Shown here in pieces: positions 22,406 through 32,819 of a DNA stretch of 64,000 nt. Each line of letters starts with the position of its first letter. Position 1 is the first letter of the stretch. The notes beneath the pieces were generated by a model. That model was given only the letters and a program-made list of their open reading frames with translations. It had not been told where the DNA came from and did not search any database. The DNA comes from Ceratotherium simum simum (lineage: Eukaryota > Chordata > Mammalia > Perissodactyla > Rhinocerotidae). The stretch covers positions 13,399,772 through 13,463,771 of the forward strand of contig NW_004454166.1 in assembly GCF_000283155.1 (NCBI RefSeq), given 5' to 3'. Both the position numbers and the translations under genes were made by a program.

Positions 22406-22861
22406 TTTCGCCTCACAGAGGGGTGGGCTGTTTCGAGCTGTACTCTGCCCTCAGCCGACTTAATGTTTGACGACCCTGCCATCTAAGGCACGTGGGCGAG
22501 GCAGCCCTTCCCTATGGGAAATGTCCCCACGTGGAGCCCAAGCATCTGGCATGAGCTAGAAGGCGACCAGAACACTCGGTGGCTGCAGCCCACACGTAAC
22601 GGCACATGCCTGAGGCCCTTCGGGTGGCATCTGCTCCGCCGAGGCGCCACCTCGCCCTGCTCAGGCCCAGCAAGCGCCTGTCCACCCAGGCGCGCCATCC
22701 GTGCGCCCCAGTGGCTCGCCGTGCGCCCGCGCCCCAGTTGCCCACCCGCACGCGCGCCGCCCGTCGGTGCCTTGGGGACCCCTCCCCCCGCGGCGACAGC
22801 CCCGGCATCTCCTGCCCGCCTAGAGCCGCCCGGGGCCGCGGTCGCGGTCCCCCACACCCCA

Positions 22862-22888
22862 GGGGCGGAGCGAGACGCCGAGACGTCA
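22862..22888 (+). promoter_or_regulatory. GC box and CRE-like motif
   Basis: GGGGCGGAG at 22862-22870 matches an Sp1-type GC box. GACGTCA at 22882-22888 is a seven-base match to the CRE palindrome TGACGTCA, the class of site bound by CREB/ATF in CpG-island promoters. Motif matches alone do not show occupancy. Confidence 0.45.
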
Positions 22889-22978
22889 GGGCGGAGGACG
22901 AGCACGGGGCCAGCGCGCCCTCCCGGCAGCTGCCCGCGGCCCACGTCTCCGACTGGCGCGGCCGGCGGCGGCCGGGAG

Positions 22979-23041
22979 ATGCAGTTAGCGGCGGCGCTGG
23001 GGCGCAGCCAGGCGGCGGGGCGGGCGGGGGCCAGAGACTGA
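22979..23041 (+). other. Possible upstream ORF in the 5' leader
   Basis: An ATG at 22979 opens a 20-codon frame that closes at TGA 23039-23041, 197 bases before the PALM2 ATG. It has G at -3, a moderate context. No other ATG lies between its stop and the main start. If transcription begins upstream of 22979 this would be a classical uORF that could limit translation. If it begins downstream the uORF is absent. The peptide, rich in Ala, Gly and Arg, matches nothing I recognise. Confidence 0.35.
23011..23030 (+). promoter_or_regulatory. Clustered GC boxes, G-run tract
   Basis: The G-rich block GGCGGCGGGGCGGGCGGGGG holds overlapping GGGCGG-type Sp1/KLF sites about 210 bases before the start codon. 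Three closely spaced G runs, plus a fourth at about 22999-23002, could support a long-loop G-quadruplex. This is a plausible core-promoter or 5'UTR element. Confidence 0.45.
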
Positions 23042-23238
23042 GCCCGGGCGAGCCAGCCGGGGCGAGCCAGCGGTGCGCACAGCTCTGTCCGCCACCCCCG
23101 GAGCGGACCCCCCGCCCGTTCTCGACTCTCCCCGGGGTTCTAGCAAAGCCCCCCGGTGCCCATCAATTTCCTTGGGTGACTACAGCGTGTGTTTTGTTTT
23201 TCTTTCTTCCTTCCCCTCCCTGTGTGCCCTTCTCCAGG

Positions 23239-23283
23239 ATGGCAGAAGCGGAATTGCACAAGGAAAGGCTGCAAGCCATAGCA
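23239..23283 (+). CDS. PALM2AKAP2: First coding exon of paralemmin-2 (PALM2AKAP2), partial CDS
   Basis: This exon encodes the first 15 residues, MAEAELHKERLQAIA, then stops at a consensus donor, gca|gtaagt (GT at 23284), in phase 0. From memory this is the N-terminus of human PALM2 and of the PALM2-AKAP2 read-through protein. The paralogue palmdelphin starts differently (MEEAELVKGRLQAIT), which favours PALM2. In the family this segment begins the N-terminal coiled coil of paralemmins, membrane-associated proteins linked to cell shape; the AKAP2 half anchors protein kinase A. The start is well supported: A at -3 and G at +4, directly downstream of a CpG island. The continuation expected from the family (EKRKRQTE...) does not follow on the genomic strand and was not found later, so the rest lies beyond the window. 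The sequence -30 to -1 is pyrimidine rich and ends in CAG, so this could be an internal exon. The identity rests on 15 residues plus the splice site and island. Confidence 0.88.
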
Positions 23284-23289
23284 GTAAGT

Positions 23290-25165
23290 CCACTTTCATT
23301 TTATTTTCTGGCTTTATTGTCTGGGATGAGAAGGGGACCCCGAGTGTTTGGGGGCCATCGACATTCCAGCACAGTAGCCGCAGGACATGTGTTTTGGGGA
23401 TAAAAGTCTGTCAAGGATCAGCTACGGTGCTTTTTCTTTCATACATCTGGAGATAGAAAGCCCCAGGGCGCGCTTTGGGTTGGGGATGTGAATGTGGAAG
23501 ATTGGCTTCGAAATAAGATGCTTGCTACTGGGCTTTGGGAAAGACTAAACAGACGCGTGGGGGGCGATTCCTGGAATATTATCACCCAGTGCTCAGTAAT
23601 ACTCTGACTTCATACAGTGGAGAACGGAGAGAACGGTGACCGGGAGGGTGGCTGCCATCCTTTCTGCGGAAGCCGTTGGTCTGCTAAGTGGAAAAGCATC
23701 AGTTAGCTCCACTGCCAGCCACGCGGTAGAACCTCCTCCCCGAAACCGGGAGTGTTAATTTCCCCCATTCTATTTGATGTTGACAAGGGCACTGGCGCAA
23801 ACCACCACCCTGGAGGGGTCTGAGGACTTTTCATAATAACTGGGTCCTGGGAATAATATTCCAAGAGAGCGTCCTTCTTATGGGTGTGGATAATCTGAAA
23901 ACCTGTTTTCAGCATACAAAGGAGCAACGAGTTCTGGCCAAGTTTATATGCACTTTCAGAAAAGTGTACCTATTTGCATCTTGGGTCTAAAAGAGAACTT
24001 TCTGAGACTGCCTAGATGTGAGCAATCTTGCCACAGTGTTGCCAATGATCCACAGATGTGGTATTTTTATTGGAGCCACCACAGCTGGCTTATATATTTC
24101 CTTTGCTGATGAGGGCATGATTACTGCTGTGTATGAAACAGTAACAATTAAAAGAGAAGGTCTGTTAACATACTGGCGTAAAAAACTCTCTAGACATTCT
24201 TCTAGCTGAGTTTTGTTTTTTTAGTTTTTTGTCCACGAGTTCCCTGGAAATACATATAAATTTGTTGGAGAAATAGCACGTAATGTTTTGGAAGCAAAGT
24301 GTATTAAAGTGTTTTCAAAATCTTTTGGACAGATTCTTTATTGGGAAAATGCACACAGGCCCTTCTTTTTTAAGAAGCATTTGATGTGGTGTTCATGGCT
24401 CTGAGACCCTCTTTATCAAAGTCTTCACATCTTAAATGTCTTGGAGACGGTACCACCGAAGTGAGAGAGATGTTTGTTGGTGAGGTTGAAATGCTATGGT
24501 TTTTTTGCTTATCAGGCAATCTTTGAACTTGGTCCTCAGGACTCAGGAAGGCTGTTTTTTCCTTTCTTTCCTTTTCCCTCTATGCATGTGTATTTTGATG
24601 GCTAATGAAGTTGTTTATGGTTTCTAAAGTTAGTGGCAAGGCAGTGTGGCCAGTATGTCATGAACTTGGTAAGAATGGAGATATTCAGTTATTGGTGCCA
24701 TGGAGCTGGTGGGTGTTTTATATAAACTGAATAATAGGCTGCTTTAACCGTCCGTGAAGTGGCTGCTCCAGAGAACGTTCAGTTGCTCCCGTTGGCTGCT
24801 GCCGAAGTTTCCAACAGTTGTCACATTTTCTGCCTTTGCATGACCAGCTTTGCTGGATGCCTGAGGAACAGCTGAGCCCCATGAAAGGATTTGCTTTCTG
24901 AACGGGGAGCCAGTGGCAGCTAACACTGGGGCCACCCCTTTCCAAGAGGGCTTGGATAATCCCAGCAGGGGCCAAGTGGATTTGCAAGAAAGATCTAGCG
25001 GGTCTTTGGGAATTCTCTTGAATGTATAAGCGGAATAAACACAAATACTCGTGCCTATTCAGTTATGGAATGGAGTTTGTCCTGTACCTGGGAACATGTT
25101 GATGATTCTCATGAACGTACCAGCCTCAATGAATATGTACGTTGTTATCAGTTCAGATTTTCTAA
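23290..25165. other. Unassigned proximal intron 1
   Basis: No repeat was recognised in the first 1.9 kb of the intron, unusual for this window. It may hold regulatory sequence, but no specific element is evident. Confidence 0.3.
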
Positions 25166-25168
25166 TTG

Positions 25169-25170
<2 letters not shown>

Positions 25171-25261
<91 letters not shown>

Positions 25262-25262
25262 A
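25171..25262. repeat. Compound microsatellite (TG)18(AG)21
   Basis: An uninterrupted TG run (25171-25206, 18 units) is followed directly by AG (25207-25248, 21 units) and a degenerate GA-rich tail. Long pure runs predict length polymorphism. Confidence 0.97.
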
Positions 25263-25539
25263 GAGACAAGGAGAGGAAGGGAGGGCTTGTGACCACATCA
25301 GTAAATAGTTCTATGCCATGGTTTGGCCTAGTGCACACTCTCCAAATTCGGCAAACCCTGCCTCTCTCTGACACCTTCCTAGAGTTCTCAGGGGACCCTC
25401 AGGAGCTCAAAGCCTGCCGCCAGAGTCTAGCACTCCTGAAGTCTCTCTGGAGATGTGAAGGAGGAAGAGAACAAGTCTTCACCTCTTCACCCACTTGGCT
25501 TCCTCTCTGAGAGGCAGAGCAGATAGATGGGGATTCTAG

Positions 25540-25680
25540 TCTGGAGGGTCCTGGACAATCTTTAGTCTGGGCCTCGGTTCCTTCATCTGTAAAATGGGCT
25601 CATGAGTTCTACCTCATGGGCTGGTTGTAGGGTTTAGATATGATGCAGGCAAAGCCTCTGGCCTGCAGTTGTCATTAGAT
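25540..25680 (+). repeat. MIR SINE, partial
   Basis: Sense core: 'ggcctcggttccttcatctgtaaaatggg...tcatgggctggttgtagggttta'. Confidence 0.65.
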
Positions 25681-25884
25681 GATGTTGAGGCAGAGCCCCC
25701 AATTCCTGTCTACACTGCTGCCTTGTCCTGTGAGGGTTAGAGGCAACATTTCTGAAGCAGAAAGAGTCTCAACAGCCTTTTTCATCCTTTCCTTTAACTC
25801 TGGCTGGAGGCCAGGGCTCTGCCCAGCGGCCGTTTTCCCAGCTGCTTCAGACACAGGTGCAGAGAGGTCACTTGAAGATTCATC

Positions 25885-25985
25885 CATCCATTCATTCAGC
25901 AGGTATTTACAGAGTGCCTCCTCTAGGAAGGTACTGGCAACACCAAAAAGTCGGTGTCCCCAAGTGTCAGCCATCAGAGGGAAGA
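25885..25985 (-). repeat. L2/MIR 3' end
   Basis: 'ccatccattcattcagcaggtatttacagagtgcctcc' is the reversed L2 terminus with its characteristic ATTCATTCA. Confidence 0.6.
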
Positions 25986-26299
25986 CTTTACCCTTTGCAC
26001 ACTTAAGTTTTGAAAGGGAATATGTCCTGTGACCTATTTATCACATGATCACCTGTGGGAGTTTTTCCCCCTAACAGAATGAAGGACTCAGAAACTATGG
26101 CGCTTTAATTGAATCTTCCAGCTGAGTCCAGAGACGAATCAATGAGGAAAGATGAATCTCCTCCTATTTCGTGCCAAAAGAAGAGCAAATCCATCTTTGA
26201 CAACTGTCTCTACTTCCAGATGCTTCTTTCATCTACAGGGACACTCTCAAAGATGTAATTTTAGAAGATACCAAAATGCCACTGTAGCAGAATGAATGT

Positions 26300-26555
26300 G
26301 AATAATTCCAGGGAATAATAATACAGTTGCCATTTATTGAACATTATCTATTCAGCCAGGTACTGTGTAATGTGCTTTTTTTTTTTTAACCTCAAGTTGT
26401 TAATAATCTAATGGAAAAAAATAGGAAAATGCGTAAACAATTACTCTACAGTGCCAGGAGTACTTATGCAAATGAGCACACACGTGGAGCAGGTGAACCC
26501 ACCCTGAGGAGTTGTGGACCCTTTCCCCAGAGAGGAGACAGTTGAGCTGTCCTGA
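26300..26555 (-). repeat. L2 LINE 3' end
   Basis: Reversed L2 landmarks are 'catttattgaacattatcta', 'cctcaagttgttaataatctaatgg' and 'cccagagaggagacagttgagctg'. Confidence 0.55.
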
Positions 26556-26734
26556 TGATTGGGTAAAAAAAAAATAAAATGACACAGTAACCTTCCCAGT
26601 TAGCAGAAGGTGTTTATTTATTTGTTTGTTGTTAGTTTCTTTATTATTTATTTGGAACACTTAGAATAAGAAAGGGAAAGCCAAAAGCATGAAGAGGTTA
26701 AGTCAGTAGCTAAAGCACCAACTCAGTAATAAGA

Positions 26735-26880
26735 GTGAAGTGCATTTTCACACGTATTGTGTCATTTAATCCTAATAACAAGCAGATGAGGTTGGGGCTA
26801 CTATAGTATACATATTTTATAAGTAAAGAACACAACAGTAACAGATGGTGTCAAAGCCAGGCTCTAAACGCACACTGCAG
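26735..26880 (-). repeat. MIR SINE, partial
   Basis: 'cacacgtattgtgtcatttaatcctaataacaagcagatgagg...cagatggtgtcaaagccaggctc' is a reversed MIR. Confidence 0.65.
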
Positions 26881-26884
26881 GGCA

Positions 26885-28650
26885 CTGGAGCTCCTATATT
26901 GACTACTGCCCTGAATTGCTTCCCCTAAGATGGTGGCAACATCTCATGCTTTCTCCATGAGCGTGCTGTGCACGTGGTTCCAGCAGCCTCAGTGTGAGCC
27001 AACGAGGGAGAAGCAGACTGATTCGGTAGCTCTGGGAAAGGCCGAGACAAACCAAGAGGCCCACATTCTTTCGAGAGTCTTCCAAGCTGGTTTCAGTGCA
27101 TGGAAACATGGATGTAAGTTCCAACTGAATGAGTAGCATTCCCTTGGGGAAGAAGCCACTGCATCTCAAGGGAAACCAACCTTGGGGGAGGATGTTATAT
27201 CGGCACATCCGAGAGGAGTAGAGTCTTCCTTAGGCACGTGTGGCAATAACTAAACATTACGGAGGTGACCTTGGGCAAAAGCTCTCAGAGCCATATGGAC
27301 AGGCCTCAGGCCAGCCCCAGGGACCAACATGAGTGTGTTCACATGTGCTGAAACATGATAGCACATCTGGCCTTGGAGGGGTACTCCGACATAGGCTGGA
27401 GCTGCCACTAGGATCCTGCTGAGCTAGAGTCCTGGGTGGGGAGGAGAGGGAAGAGCTTGGGGGTATGCGGGCCTGGACATGCCTCTGTGGAATCTGCCCT
27501 TTTTGGGATCTCACTTTGGGCCCCTCCTCCTCTTGAGACTCTCACCCAGAGCATGCAGTTAGTGGACTGTGGCTCCCACCTGATTCCATTCTGTGTCCTG
27601 AGAGGGCCTGGATGTAGGTGGGTAGCTTAGGCTGCCTCTGCCCTCTCTTGCAGAGAAATACTTTGGCGTTTCCTTGGGTTCATTTCTCAATGCCTCTTCT
27701 TGCCTTGGAGTGATAAGGCCTTGACTACCACAGTTGGAGTGTGGGACCAGGGGCCAAGGAGGCGAATCAGGCTGCTTTTGACCCAGAGTGCTTAGGTGGC
27801 CTGCAGAGCCTGGGCAAAAGTCCTTGCTGCAATTTAGCTGTGATTCAGCCCAGCCCAGCTTCCCAGGTCAGGGATCCCTCAGAGGGTTTGGAGACCCAAA
27901 CGCAAGCCCTATAGTAACAAACCCTGTGATTCTTGTGGGGACCATCCCTGTACATGTCCTTGTGAACCTCTGTCATTGGCAGGCAACTGGAAAAGGACTG
28001 GAGAATTGAAGATCCTGGCCATTCATTTGCTATCTTCTTCCGTCTCAGAGACATGCATGATACCCTGCTTCTGAAATCCCAAGTTAGGCCTAAAAAATGA
28101 TTTGCTCAGGACATTGGTGGCTGAGTCTGCAGGGCCACCCAGCAGATAGCTGCCACTTTGGGCCCGTTCAAGGTCATTGCTAGGTCTGGGAGTGCCAAGG
28201 TAGGCCTTACACAAACATGTGCAAGGGTCAAACACCTCTCTGGGCACCTTTTCGTACTTCTGAGTCATTTCAGGCTTTAGCCTCTTGGGCCAAAGAGCAG
28301 CTGCTCTGGCTAGTTCCCTGAGAAATACAGCAGTCTTCATTTAAAAAGCCAAGCAGGGGGACTTGTGGGTTATGATTTGTCAATATTTAAGGAAAATCAG
28401 GGCTCAGTCTTGGTGCTTCTGCATTTCTTTGGGACTGCCCAACGCTTTGGGGATCCCTGCTGTTGGTCCTTTGAACTACCCACATTTCATCAACGGTCCC
28501 TTATACAGATGTTGTTCTGGCTTGACAGTAAGAGTTGGTCATCATGGGGTGTAACATTGACTAGACAGCAAATGGGCATTGATGGGTGGAGACGGTGGTC
28601 TCCTGGGCTGGGAGTGCCCAGGTGACACAATCTGGCGACTTATGAGCATG
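26885..28650. other. Unassigned intron sequence
   Basis: No repeat or exon was recognised. A 105-codon reverse frame at 28023-28340 has no known motif. Confidence 0.3.
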
Positions 28651-28654
28651 GATT

Positions 28655-28835
28655 CTGATGTCCAAAAGCCTTGGCTCAAGTCCTGGCCTTTCTATTAGTG
28701 TCTGTATGACCTTGCTGTCCCTCGGTTTTCTCATCTATAAGATGGGGATAATGATAATACCCACCTCATGGAATTGTTGTGAAGGTTATTTGATAAATTT
28801 CATGGGAAATACTTGGAACAAAGATACAGAAAATA
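28655..28835 (+). repeat. MIR SINE
   Basis: Sense MIR: 'tgtatgaccttgctgtccctcggttttctcatctataagatggggataatgataat...aattgttgtgaaggtta'. Confidence 0.85.
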
Positions 28836-28859
28836 CTCAGCAGAAGTTTTCTGTTTATA

Positions 28860-29878
28860 ATAAGTGACTCAACAAATCATAACTGGTGCATCTTTAAACA
28901 GAAATTGGACACAAAGAATGAAAGATGAATTCTATTAACTTCCATATTTTTGCCAAACTGGGCAATCTCAGATGAATATAGTAACTACTGAGAGTTTCCA
29001 ATGCAGGAGGATGCTAATAATAACAATGAAAAGGGTTGTTTGTAGTAGATAGGGGTTGCAAACTCAAAAGGCTCCAGGGGGCAGCATGTAACATAAGTGA
29101 GTGACACAGACTGAGTGGGAAATTGTGAGGACCTGGAGAGCAGATGCCACTTCTCAGTTAAGATGCAGTTAATTCATACCATGTGAGAACGTGAGTCCTA
29201 TGTTGTCGCATCAACTGACTTTCATGAGAAGCCAGAAATTTGTTTTTTTAAGATGTGAGATCTTCCATTTAAAAGAGAATAGTATCAACTCGTGAACACA
29301 GCAAAATTCCTTTTGGTCAACAGGTCAACCTTTTGTGACCTCCAGATGTAGGTGGAGCTTTGAACTTGACAAGGTGCTCTCCTTATGCATGGACTTATGG
29401 ATTTCATAAGGATGCGATGAAGTAGCACTGCCAGCACCCCCTAAATCTTTCAAGATTTACAAAATCTGGGTGCATTTTCGCCAGGGCTTTGCGAATTTGG
29501 TGTCCAAATGTTTGGGTCATTGGAAAAATAGTGTATATTTGCTATATCTTTTGATATTAAGTGAGCTTCTCTCAATCATTGACATTATTGTAACTCAAAA
29601 TATTCACATTTCGGTAGGTGATTGCTGTCGCAAAATTAACAGAAAAGTTGAAATGACCATCAGTACTTTGATGTGGGAAATTCCTGTTACCATAGAAGAA
29701 TATTTAAGAACAAGGTATGGAAAGCTGAGCCTATCACATGTCATCCATGTTTGAGATGATTTTGATTTATTATCAGCCTCAATTAATAAACAGTGCAGGG
29801 AGACCCAGCTGGGCTCAAGACTTCTAATAATTGCAGCATCTGCCACTGGGCATAGACTTTTTGCCGGAAATGGTGAGG
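28860..29878. other. Unassigned intron sequence
   Basis: AT-rich; nothing was recognised. An open frame at 29470-29754 has no recognisable domain. Confidence 0.3.
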
Positions 29879-29880
29879 GA

Positions 29881-30059
29881 CAATGATTCTCAAACTTCAG
29901 TGCTTTAGGATCCCCTGGAGAGCTCCTTAAAACACAGATTCTGGGTCCCCTCCCAGAGTTTGGGGTGGGGCCTGAGAGTTTGCATTTCTAACAAGTTCCC
30001 GGGGGATGCTATTCCCAGCTGTGGCTGCTCTTCTGAGGACTACAGACAGAGAACCCCTG
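29881..30059 (+). mobile_element. MER5A hAT-Charlie MITE, near full length
   Basis: Ends 'caatgattctcaaac...gagaacccctg' enclose 'ccttaaaacacagattctgg', 'ggtggggcctgagagtttgc' and 'ttctaacaagttcccggggg'. The length fits a complete MER5A. Confidence 0.85.
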
Positions 30060-30061
30060 GT

Positions 30062-32065
30062 CAAGTGGTGGAAGACCAATGGTAAAGGGAGATTTGGCCT
30101 GGGTCTTGATAAGTGCCGCTTGCCCATTGGGACATGCCCAGGAGTTTCTGAGATGTGTCTATCGTGAAGAGGTGAAATAGAATGAAAGACTGAATTCAAT
30201 CTTAATTCGAGAGCCTACACATAGCTCAGTTTGAAAGTGATGTAGTTGTGTTCCTCTCACATCAAGTGGCTGATCAAGAGGAAGCCTTTGTTTGTCTTGG
30301 GTACTTGTTTTAATCTATTTAAATAAGGTGAAATTTCTGTCTGTTGGTCACTTGAAGATACTTGTTTGAAAAGTATACTTGGGATTGGCTGATCAAAACT
30401 ATGGGCTACAAAATTCACTTGGGGAGGTCCTATGGGGCACCTTGGTGAGATAAGAAGTCATGCAGTAGAGCAGATATCGAGCAGTACCGTGGGAGGCCCT
30501 TTGAGAGAGGTGCATGATACATATTATGATGCTATAGATGGAGAAGTCCTGTAGCAGATCAGCCAATCTTATGGCAGCCCCTCCAGCCCTCAGGCCTGAT
30601 TCTCAATGCAGCTGCTTCTCACGTGGGCAACTCGAGCAGGATGCCAGGATGAGCAGCAACCGAGCTTCATTTGTTTAATGATGGTTAATGACCCTCCTAA
30701 GCCAGTCTGTGTGTACACAAGCACGGCTTGTCATTGGTGTATCAAAGAGGAGTTTATTCTCACAAAGATGTCCTACAGGCTTCCCTAGCCCGTCTTTGTA
30801 GCATCCATTGTTTGAGCCAACTCTTCATTTTCAGAAGGATTCAGCCTCATCCAGACTCTTATCTACCTTAAAACACAAAGCACAGAGGCCCCACTATACA
30901 GGATGAGACCTAAGAGAACATGGACAGACTGTGGGTAATGGCCTCACAGCATGGGGTACTTTGTAGAGGAAGGTTTGCACAGAAGTGCTGTGGGTTTGGG
31001 CGAATCCCACACAGCTGAGACCTATTTCTGACAGGAAATGCCAGCAGAAGCAGAGGTCTGTGTGGGGTGGTGCATGTTGGAGCTACATGTGCCCTTGGGT
31101 GATTATTATGTCAGTCTTTTTCATTAGTCTCATGTTGAATTAAAATCTTCAAAAGGAGATTATTAATTACACAGAGACAGACAGACAGAGACAGGCCTAT
31201 AGCCAGTTTACATAATGCTTGAACATAAAAATACTTTGGTGTTAGTCTTTGATTCTCATATCGATGCTTCTATAGCTTCATATGAGCTTAGCTAGAAGAA
31301 AGGAATAGGGAAGCTGGTACCTTTCCCTTGCATAACATGGAAGGGGAAAGAAAAGCCACACGTGTCCCCAAGATAAAAGCTTTAGCTGTAGATGAAAGAG
31401 CCGTAGGCTGACCTTAGAACACATCTTCCTATCCATCATTTCCCCTCGGGTAGCCTATTTCATTGCCCTGCGGGCTTCCAGGCTCTTGACAGTCTGTACA
31501 CTCCCAAATCTCTTCAAGGCATTTGTAAAACCTGCTCTGACTTTTTTGCTGAATTATACTGGTTTACTTACTATTCTAGGTGGGTGGGATTTTTTCCCCC
31601 TTTTTCTAAATTATAACCAGTCATCTGAGTATTCACTTTATTTTTAAATTCAGGGCTGAAACTTAAAACTTTGAGGGTTATAAAAAAATGTTATTCTTAA
31701 GAGAAAAACTTATGCTTGAAAACTTAACCCTTTGGTGTTAGGCAAGGGGATCGTCTCTGAGTTTGAGCAATAATGGCAACAACTTTGAGGCCAATAAATA
31801 CCACACGGGGATTTAGGATTTGGGCAGTTGAGATAGTATGCATGTCTCACATGTGGCATGATAGAAAGGCCGGGATCTAGCCGAGAGGCGTGGCGTCAAT
31901 CCCGTGGCTTCCCCCAGGCTCCTGGTTGGTCTTAAACACAGAGTTTCTATGGCCTGACTTGTCAACTTGGGCTGATAATACTTGCCGCCTCTAATGGCGT
32001 GGGAAGTGGTTTGAAAATTTCCCTGCCACAGTGGGACTGTGAGACATATAAGATCTGAAAAGTAG
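30062..32065. other. Unassigned intron sequence
   Basis: It contains only a short CAGA-type repeat at about 31172-31194. No exon or transposon was recognised. Confidence 0.3.
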
Positions 32066-32067
32066 AA

Positions 32068-32812
32068 AAGAGTATAGAGATTCCTCAAGAAATAAAAAAT
32101 AGAACTACAGTATGATCTAGCCATACCACTTCTGGGCACACATCCAAAGGAAATAAGAGCACTATCTCAGAGAGATAGCTACACTCCCATGTTCATTGCA
32201 GCATTATTCACAGTAGCCAAGATATGGAAACAACCTAAGTGTCCGATGACAGATGAATGGATAAAGAAAATGTGGTATATATATATACAATGGAATATTA
32301 TTTAGCCTTTAACAAGAAGGAAATCCTGCCATTTGTGACATGGATGGACCTTGAGGGCATTATGCTAAGTGAAATAAGCCAGATGCAGAAAGACAAATAC
32401 TAAATGATCTCACTTATATGTGGAATCTTAAAAAAAAAAAATGTCGAACTTATAGTAACACAGAGTAGAATGGTGGCTACTAGAGGCTGGGAGGTGGGAG
32501 GAAAGGGAAGGTATTGATCAAAGGGTACAACTTCCAGTTATAAGATGAATAAGTTCTGGAGACCTAATGTACAGCATGGTGTCTGTAGTTAATAATAATG
32601 TATTATATACTTGTAATTTGTGAAGAGAAATCTCATGGGTTATCATCACACACAAAAATGGTAACTGAGTGAGGTGATGGATGTGTTAGTTTGATTGTGA
32701 TAACCATTTCACAATGTATAGTATATCAAAACATCATGTACACGGTAAACATATACAATTTTTATTTGCCAATCATACCTCAATAAAGCTGGGGAAAAAA
32801 TGATCAATTAAA
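32068..32812 (+). mobile_element. L1 LINE 3' fragment (ORF2 end and 3'UTR)
   Basis: Sense L1 with the ORF2 3' landmarks 'cttctgggcacacatccaaaggaaat', 'gttcattgcagcattattcaca', 'ggataaagaaaatgtggtat' and 'gctaagtgaaataagccaga', then a 3'UTR ending 'cctcaataaagctgggg' and an A-rich tail. Frames are broken; this is an old 5'-truncated copy. Confidence 0.9.
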
Positions 32813-32819
32813 AAAAAAA

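Larger units (their letters stand above)
22560..23150 (+). promoter_or_regulatory. PALM2AKAP2: CpG island promoter of PALM2AKAP2
   Basis: CpG dinucleotides are dense from about 22.59 to 23.14 kb, in sharp contrast with CpG-poor flanks. The island ends about 90 bases before the start codon. No TATA box is apparent, which fits a dispersed housekeeping-type or brain-type promoter. GC boxes and a CRE-like site lie inside it. The transcription start is not visible in sequence; I infer that it falls between about 22.85 and 23.1 kb. The island is long enough for antisense transcription, but no divergent gene is recognisable. Confidence 0.9.

Noticed and set aside
22483..22944. Reverse-strand 153-codon open frame in the CpG island
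   Set aside because: GC-rich DNA has few stop codons, and the frame overlaps other open frames on both strands. It shows no domain or recognisable motif.
22514..23041. 175-codon + frame in the island as a gene
   Set aside because: It is a different frame from PALM2, low in complexity and without any domain. Only its last 20 codons are kept, as a possible uORF.
25051..25374. Open frames with Cys-Val or Arg-Glu repeats around 25.2 kb
   Set aside because: They are translations of the TG/AG microsatellite in various frames.
28023..28340. 105-codon reverse frame in the intron
   Set aside because: No recognisable motif and no supporting splice or promoter signals.
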